Assembly: GCA_946811695.1 (NCBI GenBank)
Contig: OX328132.1
Location: 122,710,235 to 122,774,234, forward strand
DNA length: 64,000 bases
From: Gonocerus acuteangulatus
Lineage: Eukaryota > Arthropoda > Insecta > Hemiptera > Coreidae
Reading direction: 5' to 3'
The position numbers and the translations under genes were made by a program. Positions 22,358-35,510 of the stretch are shown piece by piece. How positions within the stretch are numbered: the stretch's first letter is position 1; every line of letters begins with the position of its first letter. The notes beneath the pieces are model-generated. The model was not told the DNA's origin. It did no database searches and saw only the letters and a program-made list of their open reading frames with translations.

Positions 22358-23117
22358 CTAAAAAATATATACAACTTATAAGTAAAGAGAATGTACAAGC
22401 AGTAAGTAAAAGACAGGCAGAAATGAGCGGAGTATATATATCAATACAATAAATTTTAACCAATCTTATTTTTAAAAACAATGAAAATACGGTAGTTGGA
22501 AAGAAAACAGCATGTAGAACTTGTTAGTAAAAACAGTACAAAAAATTTAACAGTAAAAACAACGCACATTTTTTATGTAGTGAAAAACAAAATCTATTTT
22601 ATAAGTGAATACAATTTATAACAATTAATATATAGATACATACCACTAGAGAATGCCTAGGGGGGGGGGGGAGGGGGAGAGAGGAAGACCTCGAGGACAG
22701 ACTTAGGTAACCATGGTTAGAAGTATGAACGGCAGCAAATATATCGGTAGTCTTTATAGTTATGAAAAAGGGGGTGGGGGGAGGCGGTAAGTCGGTGCAG
22801 ATGAAAGAGGTACAATTGCTGGGTTGTAAACCCGGGTTTTAAGGGATGTTGTAAGAGGTGTTAAGAGCTTTGGGACACACAAGTAGAGAAATTGTCTGGA
22901 GCCTGGGAACAAAGATAAAAAAGGAGGTCAGGACAATTTATGGAAGACGGAGGAGTAAGCAGGGGAGATGTTTTGTTTGTCGGTTTTGTAATTAATGTTA
23001 TTGGGGTTTAAGTTAATGTGGACGCATTCGGAAATCTGTCGCTTTTTGGTGTTTCGTTCAGTGGAAAGTATTTTATTTGTATATATTTTTGTATATATAT
23101 TTGTATATATTTTTTAG

Positions 23118-23152
23118 CTGAAGAAGGCTGCCATTGTTGCAGTCGAAACGTC
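23118..23152 (+). ncRNA. Hammerhead-ribozyme-like motif, right arm
   Basis: Same 35-nt motif as at 22323-22357, on the opposite strand because the two element ends are inverted. After the GTC the element runs only about 70 bp to its TSD. Confidence 0.65.
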
Positions 23153-23597
23153 CAAAATACAGATTTCTTTTTGAAAGTCTGACGTTTTTCTCCTAGCCGA
23201 ATCCCAACTATACCTGTCTTCGTATTTAGTATGAAAGGTATTATATCACCTTGAAAAATGGTTTTAAACCCAGTCAAAACATCTACAACAAATGTACCTT
23301 AAAGCCTTTTACTGCAAAAACATATGCTGTAATATTTTTTTGGTCGAATTTTGTCCAATGAACAATGTTCCGATGGACGGATTCTAATGGTTAACTCATC
23401 AGAATCTAACAAAGTATTTCTATACAACATTTTATCAAAATCGGGCCATATAACATAACACATAACATATATTTACATATTCGTGGTTGATAATAATGGA
23501 CGTTAAAATTTAAATAAATATATTTACATAAGAATGGTCCAAATTTATATGTATATATATACATATACATATTCGTTTCATGGTTTCTTCGCTGCGG

Positions 23598-24971
<1,374 letters not shown>

Positions 24972-25171
24972 NNNNNNNNNNNNNNNNNNNNNNNNNNNNN
25001 NNNNNNNNNNNNNNNNNNNNNNNNNNNNNNNNNNNNNNNNNNNNNNNNNNNNNNNNNNNNNNNNNNNNNNNNNNNNNNNNNNNNNNNNNNNNNNNNNNNN
25101 NNNNNNNNNNNNNNNNNNNNNNNNNNNNNNNNNNNNNNNNNNNNNNNNNNNNNNNNNNNNNNNNNNNNNNN
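24972..25171. other. Assembly gap (200 N)
   Basis: Exactly 200 N. Frames translated across it are meaningless. It begins inside the right arm of palindrome D1. Confidence 1.
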
Positions 25172-25265
25172 ATGATGGCTCCAAAAATCTTGCTTTTTTC
25201 AAATTTGGATGCGGTGTTTGCATTTTTAACAAAATATCTAAATAAACGTTAACAATATTCATTCT

Positions 25266-25757
25266 GAGCTTTCAATACGACACTAAGGGAAACACGCTAA
25301 GGTGGCAGAAGTTCCTCAGAGACGGACTTTCTTAATTCTTGACTTAGAAGGGTTTTGGTTGTTTCCACCGTTTGACACGAGGTAATATAGAGCTTGCAAT
25401 ACGACACTAAGGGAACACGCTAAGGTGGCAGAAGTTCCTCAGAGACGGACTTACTTAATTCTTGGCTTAGAAGGGTTTTGGTTGTTTCCTCCGTTTGACA
25501 CGAGGTAATATAGAGCTTGCAATACGACACTAACGGAAACACGCTAAGGTGGCAGAAGTTCCTCAGAGACGGACTTACTTAATTCTTGGCTTAGAAGGGT
25601 TTTGGTTGTTTCCTCCGTTTGACACGAGGTAATATAGAGCTTGCAATACGACACTAACGGAAACACGCTAAGGTGGCAGAAGTTCCTCAGAGACGGACTT
25701 ACTTAATTCTTGGCTTAGAAGGGTTGTGGTTTTTTTCTCCGTTTGGCACGAGCTAAT
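25266..25757. repeat. 124-bp satellite, 4 copies
   Basis: caatacgacactaa recurs at 25273, 25397, 25520 and 25644 (steps 124, 123, 124). Units contain gctaaggtggcagaagttcc and gacacgaggtaatatagagc. The last copy is slightly diverged. Confidence 0.95.
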
Positions 25758-26751
25758 ATAATCATAGGATTGAATGTTAGAGAAAAAATAAAGCCTTGTG
25801 AGGAATGAGTAACTTCCGAATTGCCATTTCCTTTGAGAGAATTTAGAAAAAGCCACCAACCAATCTGAAAAGAAAGAGAGAAGAATTCCTTATCAAATCC
25901 GTGAGTAAATACTCAGGCCTTTAATAACAAATTACTATAAATTTATGAAATCATCTCCTGCCCCCCCCCCCCTCGCCCGAATAAAAGGCTACAGAGGTAA
26001 CCCTCTTATTTTTACATCTTAAGTCAATCCATTTTCTCCTACAATGACGTTTTTTATTCCTAACTCTCAAGTCATGGAATCATTTTATTTGTATTACAAA
26101 TCTATTTTGTAAATGGAGAAGAAGCCTGAATTGCAGAAACTGCGTCATCTTAGCGAATTTCCGTAAAGTTCTAAACTTTACTGCCACTACTCCTAAGAAA
26201 TCTTGTACAGAAATCATATTATAAACCCCATTAATTATTTGCTTAGAGGAGATGGTTGACCGTTGCTGATGCAAACGTAGAAATTGTCAGATTTATGTCG
26301 TTTTGTCTTAATAAAACTACATTGTTCATATGAAAATGAGTTTTTATTTTCTGCGGAAGTTTCGACTCGACATTCGGGAGGAACCGAGCTAAACGAAGAG
26401 CACCCAAAAGATCATATGTTGAATAAAAAAGATTTTATAAATGAAATTTATCTATTATAATTAAAGTACTAATATCGTTATTATAAAATGGGGCTTGGTG
26501 GTAAAAGGTTGAAAATTTAGGGTTGTATGTATTCTGTAATGCTAAATCATAAAAAAAAATATTTCGTCCAAAAAATAAAAAAATATTTTTTGGGGTGGCC
26601 CCCTTATCACATAGGGGTATACAAATTAGTTATAAACCTATTCTCAGACCAACTGAATATATTAATATGTATATTCAGTTGGTCTGAAATCGGTTAAGCG
26701 AGTCGGAGGAGTACAAACACTAAATTTTTTTTTAAAAATTCTAATTTATAA

Positions 26752-26757
<6 letters not shown>
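25758..26757. other. Spacer with a family A end fragment and a hairpin
   Basis: 26125-26160 (cagaaactgcgtcatcttag) is a family A terminus. 26644-26661 and 26670-26687 (tcagaccaactgaatata and its complement) form a perfect 18-bp hairpin with an 8-nt loop. No gene is seen. Confidence 0.55.

Positions 26758-26758
<1 letters not shown>

Positions 26759-26819
<61 letters not shown>
26759..26819. repeat. (TA)n microsatellite
   Basis: Lies directly left of the gggtgtcccg terminus of D2, as at D1. Confidence 0.95.
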
Positions 26820-26823
<4 letters not shown>

Positions 26824-27990
26824 AGGGTGTCCCGTAAATGTCTAGTCATATTGCGGGAGGTGATAGAGGAACCTTAGGGGAACAAGAAATGTTCTATGAC
26901 GATTTTCCGAATTCTCACACATATGGGAGAAAACGCCGTTTTATTGTTTTTTCGAGGCAAACGTGGTTTTTAGAAGAATAATCGTTGTAGCTCCGGCCCG
27001 AGTGGGTTTACTAGAAAGGAAGTGAAACCAATCGAAAGCTGAGTAAATTTACTATAAGACTAGTTGATAGTAAACGTAAAAATGAATGAATGTAAGTATG
27101 TATATCTTACCTAAAGAAAGCTATTCTAAATTTCCTGACATTTTCTTGATATTTCTTTCCAGCGTTACTCCTCAATGGGCAGGATCTGACATTTCCGGGT
27201 TTCAGAAAAACTTCCTCATTTAACTTTCTTTCCATTCATGTATCACACAACCTTGTGTTATTTGAACGATTTAGGAACAAAAGTATAAAAAAAAAAACAT
27301 GGATCTGTGAAAAAAAATATTTTCTTTCTTCAGACTATTGAAAAAGCTTAAAAGAAATATTTATTTTTATAAATATTTACTTAAAACAATAAAAAAAATA
27401 CTTCTACGAAAACTATTATAATTTATTTATGAGCACCCCGCATTGACAGCGTTTCGCCCAGATACACATATAAAATGGAAATACCTAATAATTATAAATC
27501 CATAGTAATTAACATCTTATATAATAATTATAAATCCTTAATAATTAACATTTTACATAATTATAAATCCAATTACATTATTGTGTGTATCAATCTAATT
27601 ATACAATTAAGTTTGTGAATAACATACAGCTAAAAGTAAAATTAACTTGTAAAAAACAATACATAACGAAAATTAAAAAAAATCCTAAAACAGTAAATAC
27701 AGAAAATACACATTTATTTTGAATTTGTTAATTACACTAACTAATACTGGGTTCTGGAGATAACCATTAATGAAATCCAACCATACATTAACCTTACAAA
27801 TTATTATTTCTACCTAGATCACGTATTTGAAGGCATTTTTTCAGGTATTTATAATTGAAAAACAAATGCTTTACCTTGAATTGAACTGATGGCTAAGCTT
27901 GTGAACCGCACTAGGATTCCCGTGAGCCCTTGTGTGTTTGTTGTGGAAATTAAATATCCCATTCCTAATAAATAAGATGTAGATAGTTCT
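26824..27990. repeat. Palindromic repeat family D, copy D2
   Basis: The left end gggtgtcccgtaaatgtcta and following 450 bp match D1 with moderate divergence (tcctcaatgggcaggatctg, gtgaaaccaatcgaaagctg). It contains an extra AT-rich stretch at 27425-27680. Near the centre (27824-27887) it has the inverted counterpart of the 65-bp satellite unit, then passes into the satellite. No right arm is seen beyond the satellite. Confidence 0.75.
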
Positions 27991-30373
27991 GTAAAAATGT
28001 GTTCAAATCAGTATCAATTCAAGGTAAAGCATTTGTTTTCTAATTATAAATACCTGAAAAAATGTGTTCAAATCAGTATCAATTCAAGGTAAAGCATTTG
28101 TTTTCTAATTATAAATACCTGAAAAAATGTGTTCAAATCAGTATCAATTCAAGGTAAAGCATTTATTTTCTAATTATAAATACCTGAAAAAATTTGTTCA
28201 AATCAGTATCAATTCAAGGTAAAGCATTTGTTTTCTAATTATAAATACCTGAAAAATGTGTTCAAATCAGTATCAATTCAAGGTAAAGCATTTGCTTTCT
28301 AATTATAAATACCTGAAAAAATGTGTTCAAATCAGTATCAATTCAAGGTAAAGCATTTGTTTTCTAATTATAAATACCTGAAAAAATGTGTTCAAATCAG
28401 TATCAATTCAAGGTAAAGCATTTGTTTTCTAATTATAAATACCTGAAAAAATGTGTTCAAATCAGTATCAATTCAAGGTAAAGCATTTGCTTTCTAATTA
28501 TAAATACCTGAAAAAATGTGTTCAAATCAGTATCAATTCAAGGTAAAGCATTTGTTTTCTAATTATAAATACCTGAAAAAATGTGTTCAAATCAGTATCA
28601 ATTCAAGGTAAAGCATTTGTTTTCTAATTATAAATACCTGAAAAAATGTGTTCAAATCAGTATCAATTCAAGGCAAAGCATTTGTTTTCTAATTATAAAT
28701 ACCTGAAAAAATGTGTTCAAATCAGTATCAATTCAAGGTAAAGCATTTGCTTTCTAATTATAAATACCTGAAAAAATGTGTTCAAATCAGTATCAATTCA
28801 AGGTAAAGCATTTGTTTTCTAATTATAAATACCTGAAAAAATGTGTTCAAATCAGTATCAATTCAAGGCAAAGCATTTGTTTTCTAATTATAAATACCTG
28901 AAAAAATGTGTTCAAATCAGTATCAATTCAAGGTAAAGCATTTGTTTTCTAATTATAAATACCTGAAAAAATGTGTTCAAATCAGTATCAATTCAAGGCA
29001 AAGCATTTGTTTTCTAATTATAAATACCTGAAAAAATGTGTTCAAATCAGTATCAATTCAAGGTAAAGCATTTGTTTTCTAATTATAAATACCTGAAAAA
29101 ATGTGTTCAAATCAGTATCAATTCAAGGTAAAGCATTTGTTTTCTAATTATAAATACCTGAAAAAATGTGTTTAAATCAGTATCAATTCAAGGTAAAGCA
29201 TTTGTTTTCTAATTATAAATACCTGAAAAAATGTGTTCAAATCAGTATCAATTCAAGGTAAAGCATTTGTTTTCTAATTATAAATACCTGAAAAAATGTG
29301 TTCAAATCAGTATCAATTCAAGGTAAAGCATTTGTTTTCTAATTATAAATACCTGAAAAAATGTGTTCAAATCAGTATCAATTGAAGGTAAAGCATTTGC
29401 TTTCTAATTATAAATACCCGAAAAAATGTGTTCAAATCAGTATCAATTCAAGGTGAAGCATTTGTTTTCTAATTATAAATACCTGAAAAAATGTGTTCAA
29501 ATCAGTATCAATTCAAGGTAAAGCATTTGCTTTCTAATTATAAATACCTGAAAAAATGTGTTCAAATCAGTATCAATTCAAGGTAAAGCATTTGTTTTCT
29601 AATTATAAATACCTGAAAAAATGTGTTCAAATCAGTATCAATTCAAGGCAAAGCATTTGTTTTCTAATTATAAATACCTGAAAAAATGTGTTCAAATCAG
29701 TATCAATTCAAGGTAAAGCATTTGTTTTCTAATTATAAATACCTGAAAAAATGTGTTCAAATCAGTATCAATTCAAGGCAAAGCATTTGTTTTCTAATTA
29801 TAAATACCTGAAAAAATGTGTTCAAATCAGTATCAATTCAAGGTAAAGCATTTGCTTTCTAATTATAAATACCTGAAAAAATGTGTTCAAATCAGTATCA
29901 ATTCAAGGTAAAGCATTTGTTTTCTAATTATAAATACCTGAAAAAATGTGTTCAAATCAGTATCAATTCAAGGCAAAGCATTTGTTTTCTAATTATAAAT
30001 ACCTGAAAAAATGTGTTCAAATCAGTATCAATTCAAGGTAAAGCATTTGTTTTCTAATTATAAATACCTGAAAAAATGTGTTCAAATCAGTATCAATTCA
30101 AGGTAAAGCATTTGTTTTCTAATTATAAATACCTGAAAAAATGTGTTCAAATCAGTATCAATTCAAGGCAAAGCATTTGTTTTCTAATTATAAATACCTG
30201 AAAAAATGTGTTCAAATCAGTATCAATTCAAGGTAAAGCATTTGTTTTCTAATTATAAATACCTGAAAAAATGTGTTCAAATCAGTATCAATTCAAGGTA
30301 AAGCATTTGTTTTCTAATTATAAATACCTGAAAAAATGTGTTCAAATCAGTAGCAATTCAAGGTAAAGCATTT
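27991..30373. repeat. 65-bp satellite, ~37 copies, derived from repeat D
   Basis: Unit aaaaaatgtgttcaaatcag / tatcaattcaaggtaaagca / tttgttttctaattataaat / acctg. Units begin every 65 bp from about 28021 (one of 64 bp). They are nearly identical: most differences are T/C at two sites (aaggt/aaggc and tttgt/tttgc). The order of these variants repeats in blocks, for example copies 12-16 and 24-28 have the same five-unit pattern. The unit equals the single-copy centre of repeat D1. Confidence 0.97.
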
Positions 30374-30795
30374 TAGAACACGCTAGGAACAATCCAACAA
30401 ACACAAGTTACACTGACACATGACACTTAAGACAGTTTAACTGACCTTCTTCCCCTTTCTTCTTTCTTCTACTCTCCGACTATCTTTCGTTTTACCTCCT
30501 CCTCTATCGCTGTGCCCCACACAGCACATTACACATACCTCCCTTTGGGAATCCTACACCTTTTTCTCCTTTACTTACCGCCTTCAAGTGCATTATGCAG
30601 AATAAGGACACCTCCTCCCTCATCCTCCCTCTACCTGTGGCCCTTACGCACGCCTGTTGCGTTCGAGGTCCTTAGTTTTCTTTTGCGTTCCTGCACGTTT
30701 TCTTTGACTTTTCGCTTTCATCATGCCCTTCCTTGCATGCTTTTTATTTCTCTTTTCTCTAAAGTGGGGTTAGGAAAAAAAAAAAAAAAAGACGA
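30374..30795. other. Spacer, pyrimidine-rich
   Basis: CT-rich sequence with a frame of no recognisable content. It may include upstream PLE 3' sequence, but I cannot align it to the copy at 47200-47400. Confidence 0.4.
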
Positions 30796-30917
30796 GCTCA
30801 TTCCCTTACCAACCAGCAAGGATGAGTGATTGCCAGAAGAAGCCGGAGAGGAATCCGGCGAAATATTGCGATGAAAGGAGGAGCAAGACCGCTGGAGAAA
30901 GAAGCCGAGTTGCAGAA

Positions 30918-30954
<37 letters not shown>
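30796..30954 (+). mobile_element. PLE 3' end fragment with (TA)n
   Basis: Matches 47408-47545: attcccttaccaaccagcaa, gcgaaatattgcgatg and gaccgctggagaaagaagcc, then a (TA)n tract at 30921-30954. It includes a mutated hammerhead-like motif. Confidence 0.75.
30834..30867 (+). ncRNA. Degenerate hammerhead-like motif
   Basis: CAGAAGA instead of CTGANGA (the invariant U4 is A), helix II GCCGG/CCGGC intact, then GAAATATT. The core change would be expected to abolish cleavage. Confidence 0.5.
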
Positions 30955-30956
<2 letters not shown>

Positions 30957-31417
30957 ATTCACAAATATTTAGTAATGTGAAAGGCCACTGTGTGTTTTTA
31001 CAGTTAATTGAAGTAAATATTGACGTGGGAAAAGGGAAATGTAAAAGATTAATAAGAGAGAGGAGACTGGTTTTACATGAAACACGGAGCAGAGGGGGGG
31101 TAGTGGGGAGGGGGGAGGAGGGGGGCGAGGGGAGGGGGAGGGTTTTCTGGTTTGTTCAGCCTCCGTTCCTAGCAGATGTCATGAAAGGGTACAAATGGGA
31201 CAATGGAACCACATTCTATTGTGACAGCCAATAAAGCAATGGAAACAAGAAGTTATGCTCAATTACCTTCCTATTTAAAGAAAAATATCATTTACAATCC
31301 AACAGTGATAATTTAACAAGGAGACAATATAATTCGTTTTTCTTTCATTTATTTTCATTTGATGAATCTAGCAATTGACTTAGCTCTAAAAAATATCTAC
31401 GTGTATCTACTATTTGC

Positions 31418-31478
<61 letters not shown>

Positions 31479-31825
31479 TTATGAAAGATTACCCAATATA
31501 TGTTCTCTATTTTTCTTATTTCTTTGACGGGGGGTCGATAAAGCAGTACACCATTCGTCCATATTGACTACTTCTCCCGACACGTTTCCTGGTTTGTGTA
31601 ACACCACTTCAGGGGCTTTCCTATGCAAAATTATTTTTATCCGTGACGATTCATACCCCACATGATGGGCTTCGGAAGGAGGTGGAGTCAAACACAACTT
31701 TTCAGGATTTTTGGATTATTTCAATTAATAACACTCTAATGTCTATCATCCTGGATTATTTCAAGTCTCTTTGCTTCGATTTCAACCTATAATTAATTTT
31801 AATTTAATTAATGCTTATAAAATTT
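30955..31825. other. Spacer with (TA)n and G-rich patch
   Basis: Contains a G-rich run at 31094-31142 and a (TA)n tract at 31421-31478. The frames present show no recognisable domain. Confidence 0.5.
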
Positions 31826-32220
31826 AAAACTTTTACAATTGAACATAATATAATATTTAATTTTTCATCTAACTTAATATCAGTACTGAAATCATTGAAA
31901 TTAAACATTCAAATCCTGATTAGACTTTTAGATTTTTATTTTTTGCGAGTCTAATCAGGTTTTGAATTTTTAATTTCAACGATATCTCTGCTGATATTAT
32001 GTTAGATGAAAAATTAAATATTATTTTATGTTCAATTGTAAAAGTTCGTGAATTATCTACACGTAATTTAATAAGCAGGGGAAACAAAAACAAAAATCTG
32101 GCTAGAGAGTTGTTGTAAGTTCTATTAGCTTTCATTTAAAAAAAATGCATTTAAATCCGTTTAAATATTTAATGGCTGCAGCCTTTTTTGAAACACAAAA
32201 TGTCGTTTGGCACCACTGTG
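31826..32220. repeat. Family B (Transib-like) copy B2, left arm truncated
   Basis: Ends aatgtcgtttggcaccactgtg, followed by cggca. Inner palindrome centre as in B1 (aatcctgattagac / gagtctaatcagg). The left arm stops near 31826. Confidence 0.65.
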
Positions 32221-32900
32221 CGGCAGCAGGAATTTTCTCATCTCACGGCTCGTTGGGAAAATTCCTCGCTGACCTTGGATGTCGGCACTAATGGCCCAGA
32301 TGTCGATGCGCCGTGTATATACATATATATAAATACTCTAAAACAGATTTCCGAGACTCTACACTATTCTGCGGTATTTTGACATGGTGACTGTTCTTTT
32401 CATTTATTCTTTGACCATTATGATGGACTCTACACAAGGTAAATAACATATTTTAGTATTTTCAATAATCTAAACATGATTTAAAATATCTACTTGGCAT
32501 TTACGCATATAGGACCCCAAAGTAATTGTGATCCGATATTTCAATACGAGAGCTATAACACACAATAACAAGTGAATGAATACGCTTTAGCATTTTTGTA
32601 AAATTTTTAATTTGAATGCTATAGTGCAGAAAAGAGTTATTTTTTGGTAAGAAGGAAGTTGAAGCCTGGAAGATGGAGGAGCTTTACATGGGCGTGGGTA
32701 AATATGCTGATGGTAGGGAGTGGTGAATACGGGGCTGATAGTACGGGGTTTTCACTACTTCACTCTAGCCTCAAAGGATGAAATCTACTTCAATTCGAGG
32801 ACGCTATGCTTTCCGGGACTACCGCAAGTAATACGGAAGGGAGAGATTTTCTATTCATTCTGCCGCTAGTGATGGACTTGTGGAAGATGCCTTTCGGTAG
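32221..32900. other. Spacer, no recognised gene
   Basis: Unique sequence. The short frames carry no recognisable motif. Confidence 0.45.
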
Positions 32901-32901
32901 A

Positions 32902-33735
32902 GTTAAAGCAGGCTGCACACGGTCAGGCAGGGCTGTCAGTTTGAACTGAACAGTCCGCCAGAAGGCCGGCCGTCGCTCAGTGGTCAAAAACCGTCCAAAA
33001 GCGCTCAAAACTCAATGACATTTGATATTGTTGATTTAGAAATCTGAAATTACAATATTTCAACTAGGACACGATTTTTCACTCCGATCACTTCAGACAT
33101 TTTTTGCAGTCAACACTGACTTGAATACTGCAAAAAAATCCATCTTCGATTAGATTCCAATGTTTACATACAGATAACGCCTGTCTGTCTTGCCGAGTTC
33201 GTTCACCTCTAGCACCGAAGTAGGCAGGTTCATGCAGCTAATTTCACTCTGGGGTCTATCTATACATGCCCACGGAATATTTAAGCCCGAAATTAGAGAG
33301 ACGCAAAAGCTATATGACAAAACGAAATTTGATACGTGTATTTTTTTTTTTTTACTTTTTCAGAATCCCCGTCCATGAAGGCGATTCGAAAAATACAAAA
33401 GCATTTTTTTTGCACTTCGAACATCCCGTTAAAACAATAAAAACATGCGTCAACCTTATCGGTCTGAAAAAGTAAAGTTGAAGGAACGATTTTGGTACAT
33501 GAGGATTTGGAAAATTTTCTTCGTTTCTAGTACTTCCATGATTAACCACCGTCCTGCAATCAACGGTGGGGACCTAAAACTCAAGAAATGGCACTCTCAC
33601 GAGGTATTTAACACATATTTAAGGCAAATGGGTTCCGAGAAAATACTTCAAAAAATAAAGTTTTTCGCGCTTTTTGACAGTTTTTGACCACTGTGCGTCG
33701 AATGGCCTGACCAGCCTCCAAGCCTTCAGGTGAAT
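32902..33735. repeat. Family P foldback copy split by a Transib-like element
   Basis: Left part 32902-32970 (cacacggtcaggcagggctg, gaacagtccgccagaaggcc) and right part 33701-33735 (aatggcctgaccagcctcc, aagccttcagg) belong to the same foldback family as 1160-1335. They are separated by element G. Confidence 0.6.
32976..33695. mobile_element. Transib-like non-autonomous element G
   Basis: Left end CTCAGTGGTCAAAAACCGTC and right end (reverse complement) CACAGTGGTCAAAAACTGTC form inverted termini of about 35 bp. They are bordered on both sides by the 5-bp direct repeat cgtcg (32971-32975, 33696-33700). CACAGTG ends plus GC-rich 5-bp duplications are the Transib signature. The 720-bp interior contains short frames (for example 33445-33687) without transposase motifs. 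Confidence 0.7.
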
Positions 33736-33990
33736 CTAAAATGTATTTAAGTCTCAATCATCACTTCTCGGTTTGATAGTTGCTTTGGATAAAAAGAAAA
33801 AAAAAATCTGTATGGAATAAAGATTGTTTGAAAAGAAGGAGCGTATTTTGTCATGTCAATTTACTGAAATACTTCATGTTAGCTCCGAAAGATTGGCACA
33901 ATTATCTACGTATGGATAACACCGGTCTGCAAAATTTAACTTTTTGTCTGGGGTTTTCATTTTAATACGTAAAAAAAAAAAAAAAAAATC
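33736..33990. other. Spacer with poly-A run
   Basis: A-rich run at 33969-33987. No gene is seen. Confidence 0.4.
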
Positions 33991-33994
33991 AGTC

Positions 33995-34325
33995 CCGTTA
34001 CAGGCCACAAGGGCCCAGAGGGGCAGATACTGTAGAGGTATCTGATTCTTGACCATACGGCGCACTAGGGAGATAGTGTAGTCAACACTATGCTCCGGCC
34101 GCATGATTTTCCCCTTGGCTGCTTCGACTGCTAGAGTCATTAGCACCCAAGGTACCCATTATTAATAAAATTAATTAAAGGCTGGGTGAGCCTATGGACG
34201 ATCTGGGACCCCAAATCCAACCCTCGAACGGCAGCACTAGAAGAAAAAATCTTTAGTGCGCGCTCGGGTTTTGAACCTGGTTCTCCAGTTCATTAGTCGA
34301 GTGCTCTACCACTCCTCGCCCCCTA
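33995..34325 (-). repeat. tRNA-derived SINE-like repeat, family C copy 2
   Basis: On the minus strand the right end reads ggagtggtagagcactcgac ... ccaggttcaaaacccgagcg: an A-box-like (GGTAGAGCA) and B-box-like (GGTTCAAAACC) pair, tRNA-like. The body matches copy 1 at 312-580. The left end abuts an A-run (T on the element strand). I cannot define a TSD. Confidence 0.6.
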
Positions 34326-34732
34326 TTTTAATATGTAATTATCCCTAATTTGTGTGTGCTGAATGAGAATATGTACTTAGTTTTTCTCCATCACGTACCA
34401 ATTTTTCACAATACAGGAAGTAGTAAAATAAACATTTTTATATTCACTTCTATTGAATTTATGTTATATTAAAAATATAAGTTAATACATTCATAAATGT
34501 CAACACAACACTCTTGAAAATTATCTAATGTTTCACATCATCACTTGAATTTGAACCTTTGAGCAGTTTATTACATACCGCCTCTTAAAATGAACGTTTT
34601 AGCACTTTCCTCCGAAGGAAAGTAGCTATTGAGGTTGGACTCATGACGGAATTTTTGAAAAATGTCTTCAAATCTTTATCGATCCTACCTAGTAGACACC
34701 GAAAATGACCCCTGTTAAAATTTATATCTATA

Positions 34733-34734
<2 letters not shown>
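34326..34734. other. Spacer with an old dispersed repeat
   Basis: 34595-34675 (tagcactttcctccgaagga, agtagctattgaggttg) is an inverted match to 40848-40935, a dispersed repeat of unknown type. Confidence 0.55.
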
Positions 34735-34794
<60 letters not shown>

Positions 34795-34809
34795 TATATA
34801 TATATATAT
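34735..34809. repeat. (TA)n microsatellite
   Basis: Imperfect TA tract with one tgca interruption. Confidence 0.95.
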
Positions 34810-34964
34810 GTGTGTCTGTTAACACGATAGCGGCCAGAGTTTTTGTTTTTTCGTCACGAAACTTGGCATATAGCATTCAATTAGCAAACGATTGAACGAG
34901 TTCGTTAACCACCAAAATCGGTCCAGCGGAACCCAAAACACTAATTTGACCATTTCAGCCGTAA

Positions 34965-35510
34965 TATTTGTTATATTTCAACGAAACTTGGTATTCGTAC
35001 TGGTAATATATAGAGAAAAGTGAGCTATAAAAATAAACTAAATCGGTTCATAAGGAGGGGGGGTTTACTCCGGACCGACAATACCAATTTGCCACTACCA
35101 GCCGTGATTTTAGATATATTTCGACGAAACTCGGTATTCATAGTGGTAATCTACAGGTAAATATGTGTTGTAAAAATAAACTAAATCGGTTCATTAGGAG
35201 GGGGGGTTTACTCCAGACCCACAATACCAATTCGCCACCATCAACCGTGATTTTTGGTATATTTCGACGAAGCTCGGTATTCGTAGTGGTAATCTACAGG
35301 TAAATATGTGTTGTAAAAATAAACTAAATCGGTTCATTAGGAGGGGGGGTTTACTCCGGACCTAAATTACTAATATACTCATACTGGTCGTAATTTCTGC
35401 TGTATTGTAACGAAACGCGGTATACGTCGTGGGTAACTCATGAGAAAGAAGTGTTGTAAAAATGAGCTGAATCGGTCAATCGGAAAGGGGGGTTTACTTT
35501 GTAATATATT
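34965..35510. repeat. 143-bp satellite, ~4 copies
   Basis: acgaaac(t/g)(t/c)ggtat recurs at 34981, 35124, 35267 and 35410, each step 143 bp. Units contain taaatcggttcat and a ggagggggggtttactcc block, and are moderately diverged. The preceding 150 bp (tgtgtctgttaacacgatag) may be part of the same parent repeat. Confidence 0.9.

Larger units (their letters stand above)
22218..23223. mobile_element. Penelope-like composite with inverted terminal segments
   Basis: Flanked by the 13-bp direct repeat atttagtatgaaa (22205-22217 and 23224-23236), a likely TSD. Segments 22252-22376 and 23101-23225 are near-perfect reverse complements of about 125 bp. Each contains a hammerhead-like motif. The outer left 35 bp (gatagttagccg...) and the arm text gttgggattcggcta match the 570-bp PLE units at 43826-46722. 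The interior (22377-23100) has G-rich runs and no recognisable coding sequence. Inverted terminal segments and variable TSDs are known for PLEs. Confidence 0.75.
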
